Part shown: positions 25,615 to 34,473 of the stretch, in pieces
How positions within the stretch are numbered: the stretch's first letter is position 1
How the letters are laid out: each line of letters starts with the position of its first letter
Source: UBA6522 sp965205045
GTDB lineage: Bacteria; Pseudomonadota; Gammaproteobacteria; Steroidobacterales; Rariloculaceae
Length of the DNA stretch: 64,000 nt
Reading direction: 5' to 3'
NCBI GenBank assembly: GCA_965205045.1
Contig: OZ242031.1
Coordinates: forward strand, 4,712,001 to 4,776,000
Program-made: the position numbers and the translations under genes
Notes under the pieces: model-generated
The model's database searches: none
Told to the model about the DNA's origin: nothing
Seen by the model: only the letters and a program-made list of their open reading frames with translations

Positions 25615-27242
25615 CGGACCTCCGCAATCAACATGGAGCGCGGCGGCAGCAAGAGCGCTTCGCCGGCGATCGCGCCCTGCGGCGCCTTGAATCCGTCGAG
25701 TTTCTCCAGGCGCGCACCATTGAAGTGGTCCAGCTCGCTCCGACCGATACGACGCTGCTCACCGTCCAGATTGAAGGACAGCAACAGGGTCTGGCCGTCC
25801 GTGGATCTCGTGTAGGTCAGTACGTTGTGATGCACGGGGAGGAAGTTGAGGTCGCCATGCAGCAGCGCCGGTTGCCGCTTTCGGAAGTGGAGGAAGTCCC
25901 GGACGCACTCGTAAACGGAGTCCGAATCCCCGGTTTGGCGGTCCGCGGCCAGTGCAAAGTGACGCGCGTCCACGGGCAGCCAGGGCGTCGCGCTCGAAAA
26001 CCCGGCATTCGGCGCATCCTCCCGCCATGGCATCGGCGTGCGGCACCCATCCCTGCCCTTGTAGGCGGGCCAGAAATTGATGCCGTAGGGATCCCGCAGG
26101 TGCTCAAACGGGATGTCGGCCTCAGGCAACCCGAGCTCGTCGCCCTGATAGATGCATACGCTGCCCCTCAGGCAACTCAACAGGATCGAGAACAGTTTGG
26201 CCGACTCCGCGTCGGGCGCATTGCCGGTCCATCGGCTCGCGACACGTTGCACGTCGTGGTTGCCGATGGCCAGGCAGCACCAGCCGTCCCGGGCCTTGCG
26301 CTGCAGGGATTCCATCGTCTTCTTGATGTAGCTCGCCGAACCGTCCGGCCCCATCAGGTCGAAACTGTAGGCCATGTGCAGGCGGCTGTTGCCGCGGGTG
26401 TATTCGCCGATGACTTCCATCGAGCGTTCCGAACCGATCTCGCCCAGGGCCACTGCGTCGTATCGATCCAGCAAACGCCGGATTTCTTCCATGAACAGCA
26501 GGTTGTCCGGGTGCGTATGGTCGTAACGATGCTCCTGCATGGCATAGGGAGAACCGATCTCGCCGCCGGTGAGAAACTCGTGGCCGGCGGCCGACTTGGC
26601 GGGGTTGTCGCGCAGTTGCGGATCGTGCATGCAGAAGTTCACCGCGTCCAGGCGAAAACCGTCCACGCCGCGCTTCAGCCAGAAGTCCAGATTGCTCAAT
26701 CCGGCCTGCCTCACGTCCGGGTTATGGCAGTTGAGGTCCGGCTGGCTGGCGAGAAAATTGTGCAGGTAGTACTGGCCGCGGCGCGGCTCCCACTGCCAGG
26801 CTACCCCCCCGAATACCGAAAGCCAGTTGTTGGGCGGACTGCCGTCGGTCCTGGGATCGGCCCAGACATACCAGTCGGACTTGTCATTGTGCCGGTCCTC
26901 GCGGCTTTCAAGAAACCACGGATGGCGATCCGAACTGTGGCTCAAGACCTGGTCGATGATGACCCGGATACCGCGCCGGTGCGCTTCCTCGAGCAGCCTG
27001 TCGAAGTCTTCCAGCTCCCCGAACAGCGGATCGACCGCGCGGTGGTCGCTGACGTCGTAGCCGAAATCCTTCATCGGCGACTTGAAGAACGGCGAAATCC
27101 AGACCGCGTCGACGCCAAGCGATTGAATGTAATCCAGCCGCGTGGCAATACCCCGCAAGTCCCCCGTGCCGCTGCCGTTGCTATCCTGGAAACTGCGCGG
27201 ATAGATCTGGTAAATGACGGCATTGCGCCACCAGTCGCTCAC
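25611..27242 (-). CDS. GH13 alpha-glucosidase (oligo-1,6-glucosidase/maltase type)
   Basis: 543 aa from GTG 27242, with AGGGGT upstream. It opens with WWRNAVIYQIYPRSFQDSNG, contains RVIIDQVLSHSSDRHPWF, the nucleophile in GFRLDAVN, the acid/base in VALGEIGSE and the third acid in IGNHDVQRVASR. The QPDLNCHNPDVR segment is typical of GH13 subfamily 23-like exo-alpha-glucosidases. No signal peptide is seen, so it acts in the cytoplasm on imported malto-oligosaccharides. An operator-like site is 145 bp upstream. Confidence 0.93.
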   Translation of the reverse strand: MSDWWRNAVIYQIYPRSFQDSNGSGTGDLRGIATRLDYIQSLGVDAVWISPFFKSPMKDFGYDVSDHRAVDPLFGELEDFDRLLEEAHRRGIRVIIDQVLSHSSDRHPWFLESREDRHNDKSDWYVWADPRTDGSPPNNWLSVFGGVAWQWEPRRGQYYLHNFLASQPDLNCHNPDVRQAGLSNLDFWLKRGVDGFRLDAVNFCMHDPQLRDNPAKSAAGHEFLTGGEIGSPYAMQEHRYDHTHPDNLLFMEEIRRLLDRYDAVALGEIGSERSMEVIGEYTRGNSRLHMAYSFDLMGPDGSASYIKKTMESLQRKARDGWCCLAIGNHDVQRVASRWTGNAPDAESAKLFSILLSCLRGSVCIYQGDELGLPEADIPFEHLRDPYGINFWPAYKGRDGCRTPMPWREDAPNAGFSSATPWLPVDARHFALAADRQTGDSDSVYECVRDFLHFRKRQPALLHGDLNFLPVHHNVLTYTRSTDGQTLLLSFNLDGEQRRIGRSELDHFNGARLEKLDGFKAPQGAIAGEALLLPPRSMLIAEVR

Positions 27243-27386
27243 GGCAGCATACCCCTGGGGTTACGGCGACCGACGCAAATGCAGGCGCGACAGACACGTC
27301 TGTTCAAGGCGTTTCGACTCATTCTCGCGATGACTCAATCGTATCCGGCCAGAGTTTAGGGCAAAAAGGCGATGCGGCGATCGTGC

Positions 27387-27400
27387 TGCATTCGTATTCA
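27387..27400. promoter_or_regulatory. Candidate LacI-type operator, copy 3 (GH13; one mismatch)
   Basis: TGCATTCGTATTCA differs from the other three sites at one base. It is 145 bp before the GH13 start. The rest of the 27243-27603 gap has no gene I can support. Confidence 0.5.
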
Positions 27401-27603
27401 TACCGCGTGATGTCGAATCCGCCGGGTGACCCGGCCTTGTCTTCCGGCAGGACCGAGCTCGATTCGCCCAAGATCATGAATGAAGTACCGATACGCCGGG
27501 GAAGCGACACACGGAGGCAACGCCAGGCTCGATGCGAGACCGAGAAAAAACCATCGTCGATCGAGTTGGCGCATCGGCCGTCGACCCGATCAGCGCGCGC
27601 AAC

Positions 27604-29022
27604 TTATTCGTAGATTGCGATAGGACCTGTAACGCCCATGTCCCGCTTCCAGTCTTCGATGAGCCCCTGGAACTCGGCCACGAGATCGGGGTATTCGTCC
27701 ACCAGGTTGTGCTCGGCCCGGCGGTCGACGGTGACGTCGTAGAGCACCATTTCATCGGTATCCGCGTACCACAGGAACTGCCAGCGGTGGGTTCGCACGT
27801 AATAGCCCTCGGCGCGCTCGCCCATGGGCGTGGTCATCGAACGCCGATTGTCCGAATAACCCACCAGATACGACCGCTCCGGCATCGAGCGCCCCTCGAT
27901 CAGGGGCAGCAACGAATACCCCGGCAGTCCCGCCGGAATCTCCACGCCCGCCAGGTCCAGGATCGTCGGGACGATATCCATGGAAGAGACCAGGCTCGAG
28001 GTGTTGAAGGAGCGCCCTATCCGGTCCTTCCAGTAGAAGATGAGCGGCGAGCGGAAGGACTGGTCATAGAGTCCGTTCTTGCCCAGGGGGCCGCCGTTGC
28101 CGAGCAGAAGATTGTCCGCGAGGGTCGCGTTCTCGCCCTGCTGGTACTCGACACCGGCATCCTGCTCCCAGCCGTTGTCGCTGATGAAGACGAACACGGT
28201 GTCCTCCATGAGTCCGCGGCTCTCGACGTGGTCCATCAGCCTGTCCACGCCGTCGTCCCACCAGGTGAGGTTGGCATAATAGAGTTTGGCAGACTCCGAG
28301 ATGTCCATGTCCTGATAGTACTTCCTGTAGGTGTACGGCGCATCGAACGGCACGTGGGGCAGCGACGGCGCGAACCAGATGAAGAACGGCTGGTCCCGGT
28401 GCCGGTCGATGAAGTCGAACACCGGCTCCATGGTTTCGCGAACGAGTTCGTTGCCCTCAGCGCCCATCAGCTCTTCGAAAAACGTGTTCCCGCCGTAGGC
28501 GGACATGTCCCAGCCTTCGCTCATGCCTTCTGTGAAATGGCCGTTGCGGTAGGTGTTCTCCCACCACTTGCCGCCCTGCCAGCTCACGTAGCCCGCCTCG
28601 CCAAGCAACTTCGGCAGCGTGTCGAACTCGCGCATGGCGGCGGCCTTCTCGACCTGCTCCCACAGGCCCTTCTGCTCGTCGCTCAGGGAGGCGTAATTCG
28701 GGTCGGCCTGGCGGCGGCTCTCGACAATCTCGTTCTCGCGCAGAACGTATTGGACCGGGTGCAATCCGGTGATCATCGTGCGCAGCGACGGGCGGCAATA
28801 GGACGCCGTGACATGGGCGTGGGAAAACGTCACTCCGCCCGCGGCGAGCGCATCCATCGACGGGGTGACGACGTTCTCGTCGCCCATGAACCCGTAGTAC
28901 GGATAGCCGTGGTCGTCGCCGACCAGGAACACGATATTGGGCGGCCGCTGGGCGAATGCGGTACCGGACAGGAACAGGACCAGGACAGTTGCGAAGAGAT
29001 TCGTGGGAACTACGCGATTCAT
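27604..29022 (-). CDS. Secreted sulfatase with a variant formylglycine motif
   Basis: 472 aa from ATG 29022, with GGAGG upstream. Signal peptide ATVLVLFLSGTAFAQ, metal site VFLVGDDHGYPYYG, then SYCRPSLRTMITGLHP with C76. The usual signature is C-x-P-S-R; here Leu stands at the Arg position and Arg comes one residue later, while the distance from Cys to TG is kept. DNGWEQDAG and the C-terminal LYDVTVDRRAEHNL fit the S1 sulfatase fold. It is probably active, but maturation should be tested. An operator candidate lies 119 bp upstream and an SLC13-type permease gene follows upstream on the same strand. Confidence 0.88.
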   Translation of the reverse strand: MNRVVPTNLFATVLVLFLSGTAFAQRPPNIVFLVGDDHGYPYYGFMGDENVVTPSMDALAAGGVTFSHAHVTASYCRPSLRTMITGLHPVQYVLRENEIVESRRQADPNYASLSDEQKGLWEQVEKAAAMREFDTLPKLLGEAGYVSWQGGKWWENTYRNGHFTEGMSEGWDMSAYGGNTFFEELMGAEGNELVRETMEPVFDFIDRHRDQPFFIWFAPSLPHVPFDAPYTYRKYYQDMDISESAKLYYANLTWWDDGVDRLMDHVESRGLMEDTVFVFISDNGWEQDAGVEYQQGENATLADNLLLGNGGPLGKNGLYDQSFRSPLIFYWKDRIGRSFNTSSLVSSMDIVPTILDLAGVEIPAGLPGYSLLPLIEGRSMPERSYLVGYSDNRRSMTTPMGERAEGYYVRTHRWQFLWYADTDEMVLYDVTVDRRAEHNLVDEYPDLVAEFQGLIEDWKRDMGVTGPIAIYE

Positions 29023-29140
29023 TCAATACCTCCAGAATGGCGGGCGATACCTCCGGAATGGCAGGCGCCAACCGTGCCCCCCGGTTGCTTGTCGACAAAA
29101 TCCTAAGCGGCGTTGATGGGCGTGTATAGATGATCGTTCG

Positions 29141-29154
29141 TGAATACGTATGCA
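29141..29154. promoter_or_regulatory. Candidate LacI-type operator, copy 4 (sulfatase)
   Basis: TGAATACGTATGCA on the plus strand, i.e. the exact 14-mer on the minus strand, 119 bp before the sulfatase ATG. The 29023-29335 gap has no other gene. Confidence 0.6.
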
Positions 29155-29335
29155 GGTAAACGCATTGGGGAACCTCTGAACAACCCTTTCCGTTGCGGCG
29201 AGATTCGTCGTAACTTGTTGATTTCAATGGCACTGCAAATCCGCCGGCCGAGTTGACCAGACCATTTTTGGCAGCGCTGTCCGGGTCGGAGCCGGGTCGT
29301 TCCGGCACAGAAGCGGCGCGCGCCCGAGCACCCGG

Positions 29336-31699
29336 TCACGCCGGCGTCAACGGCCAGATCAGCGGCAGCAGCACCATCACGGTGACAAAGACCACTACCG
29401 TCAATGGCAGTCCGAGCCTGAGATAATCCCCGAACCGATACCCGCCGGGACCCATGACCAGGAGGTTCGCAGGATGCGAGATCGGGCTCGCGAAGCTGGC
29501 CGAGGCCGCCATCGCCACCGCCATCATCGCCGTCTGCGGCGCGATCCCCAGATCCGCGCAGGCCGAGAGCACAATCGGGGAGATCACCACCGCGAGCGCG
29601 GCGTTGGGCATGATCAGGGTGCCTGCGGCGGTGATGATGTAGAGGCCGCCGATCACCCACCAGGGACCCAGTGGACCCACGTACTGCATCGTCAACTGGG
29701 CGAGATACGCCGCCGTGCCGCTCTCCAGCATGGCCGTTCCCAGGGGCAGCATGCCCGCGATCAGGAAAATGGCGCGCCAGTCGATAGCCCTGTACGCGTC
29801 CTCCATGGTCAGGCACTGGCTGAGCACCATCAGCGTGGCGCCGATCACGGCGGCGACATAGATCGGCAACCAGCCGGCCAGCACGCTCAACACCACGCCC
29901 AGCATGATGCCCCCGGCAATGGGCGCCCGGCGGGTGTCCAGCGCCCGCTGGGTCACCGGCGTCAGGATGATGAATTCCGGATCGCGCTCCAGCACGATCA
30001 GCCGCTCCCGGGGTCCGAGCACCAGCAAGGCGTCACCGTGTTCCAGATTCAATTGGTCGAGATTGGAGCGAATGGACTCGCCGTGACGCCACACGGCGAC
30101 CAGTTCCAGCCCGTAGGTATCTCGGAAGTTGATCTCGGTAAGGGGCCGCCCCGCCAGACCGGAACGGGGTTCCAGCGTGGCCTCCAGCAGGCCAAGCCGG
30201 TCCGACTCGAAGGCATTCAGATGCGCGTGTCCGCCCCGCTGGACCTCCAGTTCCTGCAGTCCCCGCAATACGTCGAGATCCTGTTGGCGCCCCTGGATGA
30301 GCAGGATGTCACCGCCCCTGATCGGCTGGTCCGGCTCCGGCATGACGCTCAGATCGCCGTCGCGGAACAGCGCCAGCAGGCGGAAGTCGAAAGCGTCGCC
30401 CAGCCGGCTGCGTTCCAGCGTGTCGCCCGAGAGCTGGGACTCGAGCGGTATGCGCACCACGAATATGTAGTCCTGGAGCCGATACGTGTCCCGAAGTTTC
30501 TCTTTGTCGACTTCGCGGCTATGGGCGAAATCAGGCGAATGCCCGAGCTCGAGCGCGCTTTCCGGCCTGGCCTGCAGCAGCAACGTATCCGCCGGCCGCA
30601 GCGGGACGTTCCCCAGATTGGACCGCCGCACCAACCGTCCGCGGCGGATGGCGAGCACATTGGCGCCGTACGCCTTGCGGAACTCCGAATGGCGCAGCAA
30701 ACTGCCGGCCAGCGGCGAGCCTTCCTCGACCACCACCTCCATCAGCCTGACCTGGCCTTCCATCAGCCCTTCCAGTACCGGCGCTTCCCGTTCGATGATC
30801 ACTTCGCTCCAGCGCTGAAACTCGCGGAACCGGTCCAGTCGGCCCTGCACCACGAGCTTGTCGCCGCCCTTGAGCACCGTCTGGCGCGACGGCATGAGTT
30901 CGATCCTGCCGTCTTGCTCCCGGGCGATGACGATCAGGCCCGCCGCAACGCCGATGCGGCTCTGGGCAAGCGTCTTGCCGACCAGTATGGAATCGTGCGG
31001 CACGCCCATCTCGAAAACCCGGGTATGCAGCCCGTACTGGGTTCGCAGATTGCGCTGGCTGCGGCGCTGGGTTTCATCCTCGCGTTTGATGCTCGGCAGC
31101 AGGCGCCGGCCCAGCAGCGCGATGAACAGCGTCCCGGCGACCAGCACGCCGCCACCGACGGGCGTGAAGTCGAACAGGCCGAAGCTCGGCTCCCCGGCCT
31201 GCTGCAGCGCGCCGGCGATCAGCAGGTTGGGCGGCGTGCCGATCAACGTCGTCAGCCCGCCCAGCAGGCAGCCGTAGGCCAGCGGCATGAGCAGCTTGGA
31301 GGCCGGAATCTTGGTACGGCGAGCGATCTCGATGACCACCGGCAGCATCAGGGCGGCGACGCCGATGTTGTTCATGAACGCGGAAAGCACCCCGCCGGTG
31401 AGCATGATGACCACGGTAATGGTCTCCCGGCCGGTGCCCGCAAACCGAAGCACCGTGCGGCTGATGACGTTGGCGATGCCCGTTCGCGTCAGCCCGTCGC
31501 TCAGGATGAACATCGCCCACACGGCAATGACGGCGCCGTTGGAGAATCCGGCCACCGCATCCTCGGGCGAGACCAGGCCGGTCACCACCAGCGCGCCCAG
31601 AACGATGAGCGCGGTGACGTCCATGCGGACCTTCTCGCTGACGAACAGCGCCAGCGCGACGCCGAGGATGGTCAGAACCAGAGCGATTTCGATCGTCAA
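29336..31699 (-). CDS. SLC13/DASS-family permease with four RCK_C domains
   Basis: 787 aa. N-terminal membrane half with SGGVLSAFMNN-type motif (TGGVLSAFMNNIGVAALMLP) and TTLIGTPPNLLIAG, C-terminal half with MPNAALAVVISPIVLS and ASPISHPANLLVMGPGGYRFGDYL; these are the paired anion/Na+ sites of the family. Between them lie about 340 residues that I read as four RCK_C (TrkA-C) repeats, each ending in a GGD/PAD-LLLQ-R pattern; two is the usual number. Family members move sulfate, dicarboxylates or similar anions. Next to sulfatases, sulfate transport is a reasonable guess. The start codon is a non-ATG one. Confidence 0.85.
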   Translation of the reverse strand: MTIEIALVLTILGVALALFVSEKVRMDVTALIVLGALVVTGLVSPEDAVAGFSNGAVIAVWAMFILSDGLTRTGIANVISRTVLRFAGTGRETITVVIMLTGGVLSAFMNNIGVAALMLPVVIEIARRTKIPASKLLMPLAYGCLLGGLTTLIGTPPNLLIAGALQQAGEPSFGLFDFTPVGGGVLVAGTLFIALLGRRLLPSIKREDETQRRSQRNLRTQYGLHTRVFEMGVPHDSILVGKTLAQSRIGVAAGLIVIAREQDGRIELMPSRQTVLKGGDKLVVQGRLDRFREFQRWSEVIIEREAPVLEGLMEGQVRLMEVVVEEGSPLAGSLLRHSEFRKAYGANVLAIRRGRLVRRSNLGNVPLRPADTLLLQARPESALELGHSPDFAHSREVDKEKLRDTYRLQDYIFVVRIPLESQLSGDTLERSRLGDAFDFRLLALFRDGDLSVMPEPDQPIRGGDILLIQGRQQDLDVLRGLQELEVQRGGHAHLNAFESDRLGLLEATLEPRSGLAGRPLTEINFRDTYGLELVAVWRHGESIRSNLDQLNLEHGDALLVLGPRERLIVLERDPEFIILTPVTQRALDTRRAPIAGGIMLGVVLSVLAGWLPIYVAAVIGATLMVLSQCLTMEDAYRAIDWRAIFLIAGMLPLGTAMLESGTAAYLAQLTMQYVGPLGPWWVIGGLYIITAAGTLIMPNAALAVVISPIVLSACADLGIAPQTAMMAVAMAASASFASPISHPANLLVMGPGGYRFGDYLRLGLPLTVVVFVTVMVLLPLIWPLTPA

Positions 31700-31769
31700 G
31701 TCGCGGCCTCTTGGCGGCGGGCCGGAATCCTCACCGACGCCGAACCAATCGTGTATGGACCACCGGCAG

Positions 31770-32225
31770 CTACAGCGGCAACCTCCCGATCAGCATCCGC
31801 GACAGGAGCAGGAGCAGCCCGCCCGTGATGAGCATGGCCAGGCCGGTGGAGACGCACCAGCGCACGATCACCGGCCCGCGGGACACCACGACCAGTACGG
31901 GAACGGATGCCAGCGAAGTCAGCAGGACGAACTGCCGCAGCACGGCCGGTACCCACGGCCACCGAAAAGCCCACGACTGGAATTCCGGGTGGCGCATGAC
32001 CTCGCCCGCCAGTACGCGGCGCGAACCGAGCCGCTGCATCGCTTCGGCGGATGCCTCGGCAGGCGGGCATCCCGCCGCCAGCGACTCGGCCTCAAGGTCT
32101 TCGAAGTGATCGTACAGTTCGGCCAGCGTGCGGGTGACCATGGCAGGCGCCACACCCCCGCGGAGGAGTTCCCGCCTCAACGCCCTGAATTCACTCGCGG
32201 GCGCCGAAGCCGGGTATTCAGACAT
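31770..32225 (-). CDS. Membrane protein paired with the PadR regulator
   Basis: 151 aa from ATG 32225, which overlaps the PadR stop by 8 bp with GAGGCGGGG as ribosome site. N-terminal helical part (ALRRELLRGGVAPAMVTRTL, then ELYDHFEDLEAESLAAG) resembles the short cytoplasmic prefix found in PadR-linked permease-like proteins, followed by two hydrophobic helices (FVLLTSLASVPVLVVVS and STGLAMLITGGLLLLLS). The function is unknown. Such PadR-coupled pairs often respond to membrane or drug stress. Confidence 0.7.
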   Translation of the reverse strand: MSEYPASAPASEFRALRRELLRGGVAPAMVTRTLAELYDHFEDLEAESLAAGCPPAEASAEAMQRLGSRRVLAGEVMRHPEFQSWAFRWPWVPAVLRQFVLLTSLASVPVLVVVSRGPVIVRWCVSTGLAMLITGGLLLLLSRMLIGRLPL

Positions 32226-32556
32226 GCCCCGCCTCGCCAAGAGCGGAATCCACGCCGGCGCTGACCCGGTCCCACTCGCCGCTGAGCCGCTCCAACCGCT
32301 CTCGCCCCTGCGGCGTCACCGCGTAGTAGACCCGCGTGCGGCCATTGACCGGCTTGCGCTTCGCGGTCAGGGCCCCGGCCTTTTCCAGCCCGTGCAACAC
32401 CGGGTAGATCACGCCCTCGCCCAGGGAAATCGCGTCGCTGGTCACCACGCGTACCGACTTGACGAGTTCGTAGCCGTACATCTCCCGCTGGGAGAGCAGC
32501 CTGAGCACCAGGAGTTCGGGAACACCGGTCATGAAGGGGGGATTGGTCTTGCCCAT
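32218..32556 (-). CDS. PadR-family transcriptional regulator
   Basis: 112 aa from ATG 32556 (TTG 32568 also in frame). Winged-helix signature PELLVLRLLSQREMYGYELV, then GEGVIYPVLHGLEKAGAL and GRTRVYYAVTPQGRERL, which match the PadR DNA-binding core. It lacks a long effector domain. It overlaps its membrane partner gene and probably represses this small operon. Confidence 0.9.
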   Translation of the reverse strand: MGKTNPPFMTGVPELLVLRLLSQREMYGYELVKSVRVVTSDAISLGEGVIYPVLHGLEKAGALTAKRKPVNGRTRVYYAVTPQGRERLERLSGEWDRVSAGVDSALGEAGHV

Positions 32557-32655
32557 AGCAGCATGCAACCTGGCAGGAAACGCCGCTACTATACCTCATA
32601 CTTCAAGGTATGTATATGGCGGCCGGCTCACGCGGGTGCAGGTTTCACGCATTGG

Positions 32656-32744
32656 GGATTGTCTCTGCGAGCGCGGTTGAACCCGAGTTCCACGGGCTGG
32701 AGTGCGCCGGGAAGATGGATTGTCGCTGCGCGCGCGGTTGAACC
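32656..32744. repeat. Two 28-bp direct repeats upstream of the dipeptidase
   Basis: GGATTGTC, a CTGCG core and GCGCGGTTGAACC occur at 32656-32683 and 32717-32744 with two mismatches, 61 bp apart. A weaker relative starts at 34072 just after the dipeptidase. The role is unknown; they could be part of a regulatory site or a small dispersed repeat. Confidence 0.5.
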
Positions 32745-32768
32745 GGGCGGACACCGTCCCCGAGGCCC

Positions 32769-32774
32769 TATAAT
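32769..32774 (+). promoter_or_regulatory. -10 box for the dipeptidase gene
   Basis: TATAAT 38 bp before the start codon. No clear -35 at 16-18 bp spacing. Confidence 0.4.
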
Positions 32775-32811
32775 CGGGAAGCGCGCCGTAATTCCGGCAA
32801 GGAATGTGACC

Positions 32812-34071
32812 ATGAAATCAACAGGAACTGCATTCGCTGCCATCGCGCTGATGGTACTTGCAACGGACACGAGCGCCCCCCAGACGCAATCTGCGGAGAA
32901 TGACGAAGCCATGCAGACCGAACGCGCCCTCGCCATCCACGAGGCGGTGATGACCGTCGACAGCCACGACGATATCCCGTTGAACTTCGCCACCGAAGCG
33001 GTCGACCCGTTCGATGCCCGCCGGCAGTTGACCCTGGAAAAGATGCAGGCCGGCGGCCTGGACGCGGCGTTCTTCATCGTCTACGTCGGCCAGACCAGGC
33101 GCACTCCGGAGAACTATGCCAGGGCGCAGGCCGACGCCATGACGAAATTCGACGCCATTCACCGTATGGCGGACGAGATGTATCCCGACCTGATCGAAGT
33201 GGCCCGCTCGGCCGACGATGTGGAGCGCATTCACGCCGAGGGCAAGCTGGTGGCGGCGATCGGCATCGAGAACGGCTACGCGATCGGCCGGGACCTCTCC
33301 CTGCTGCAGCGCTACCACGACCTGGGCGCCCGTTATGTGACGCTGTCCCACAACGGCCACAACGACATCGCCGATTCCGCGCAGCCGCGCATGGACCTGG
33401 GAGATGCGGTTTCGGAGCACGGCGGCATCAGCGAGTTCGGGGAGCAGGTCATCGCCGAGATGAACCGGCTGGGAATCATGGTGGATCTCTCGCATGTCTC
33501 AAGGGCCGCGGCCCTGGACGCGATTCGCCTGTCCCGGGCGCCGGCGATCGCGTCCCACTCCAACGCGCTTGCCCTTACGAACCATCCCCGCAACATGGAC
33601 GACGAGACGCTGCTGGCGTTGCGCGACAATGGCGGCGTCATGCAGGCCACGGCACTTAGCGTGTTCGTGAAGGAATTCTCGCCCGAACTGCGGCAGGCGA
33701 CATCCGGTCTCCTCGCCGAATATGGACTCCGGGGCTTCCGGGAATGGTTTACGCTGACCGACGAACAGCGCGCCGAAGCCTCGGCGAGGCTGGAGGAAAT
33801 CGGTTATGCCGACGTCGGAGATTTCATCGACCACGTGGACTACGCGGTGGACCTGATCGGCATCGATCACGTGGGACTGAGCTCGGACTTCGACGGCGGC
33901 GGCGGCGTTCTCGGCTGGTGGGACGCCAGCGAGACGGCCAACGTGACGCTGGAACTGGTTCGCCGCGGCTACAGCCGGGAGGACATCGAGAAGCTCTGGG
34001 GAGGGAACCTGCTGCGCGTGTGGCGGGAGGTGGAACAGTACGCAGCGACGGCGCAAGCCGCGCCTCCGTAG
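32812..34071 (+). CDS. Membrane dipeptidase-type zinc peptidase (M19)
   Basis: 419 aa from ATG 32812, with AAGGA upstream; the same frame is open further back but that part is not protein-like. A signal peptide (TAFAAIALMVLATDTSA) is followed by the M19 metal site: VDSHDDIP (H-x-D), the bridging Glu in AIGIENGYAIG, LVDLSHVS-like VDLSHVSRAA, and ASHSNALALTNHPRN. GIDHVGLSSDFDGGGG closes the barrel. It likely cleaves dipeptides in the periplasm. Confidence 0.92.
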   Translation: MKSTGTAFAAIALMVLATDTSAPQTQSAENDEAMQTERALAIHEAVMTVDSHDDIPLNFATEAVDPFDARRQLTLEKMQAGGLDAAFFIVYVGQTRRTPENYARAQADAMTKFDAIHRMADEMYPDLIEVARSADDVERIHAEGKLVAAIGIENGYAIGRDLSLLQRYHDLGARYVTLSHNGHNDIADSAQPRMDLGDAVSEHGGISEFGEQVIAEMNRLGIMVDLSHVSRAAALDAIRLSRAPAIASHSNALALTNHPRNMDDETLLALRDNGGVMQATALSVFVKEFSPELRQATSGLLAEYGLRGFREWFTLTDEQRAEASARLEEIGYADVGDFIDHVDYAVDLIGIDHVGLSSDFDGGGGVLGWWDASETANVTLELVRRGYSREDIEKLWGGNLLRVWREVEQYAATAQAAPP

Positions 34072-34473
34072 GATTGTCATTGCAGACCGCGGGCGCAGTC
34101 GATCAAACCCGAATCGTTACACCGGAAATCTACACCATCGTCGCCGAGCACAACCCCGCCACCCGCGGCACCGGCGCCACGAGGGCAGTCAGGCAGCAGC
34201 CGGCTACACAGGTTCCCTGAACGGGTTGACGACGCGAAGGCCTGCGAACATCTGGCCATGCTGCAGATCCTCGGTCAGCAACATGCCGGCTCCTGCTTCA
34301 AGGGCACTCTCCACAATCAGCGCATCCCAATACGACAGTCGCGACGTCATGCTTCGGCGAGCCGCCAACAGGGCCAATTGCGGATGAATGGATCGGACTC
34401 TGAATGTGTGGAGATTCTCAAGCGCCACCATGGCGCGCTCGGGCGTTAGCGGACTACCCAACTTCCGGGTCAC

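Noticed and set aside
32128..32811. N-terminal extension of the dipeptidase frame
   Set aside because: It overlaps the PadR operon on the other strand; the ATG at 32812 has a ribosome site and signal peptide.
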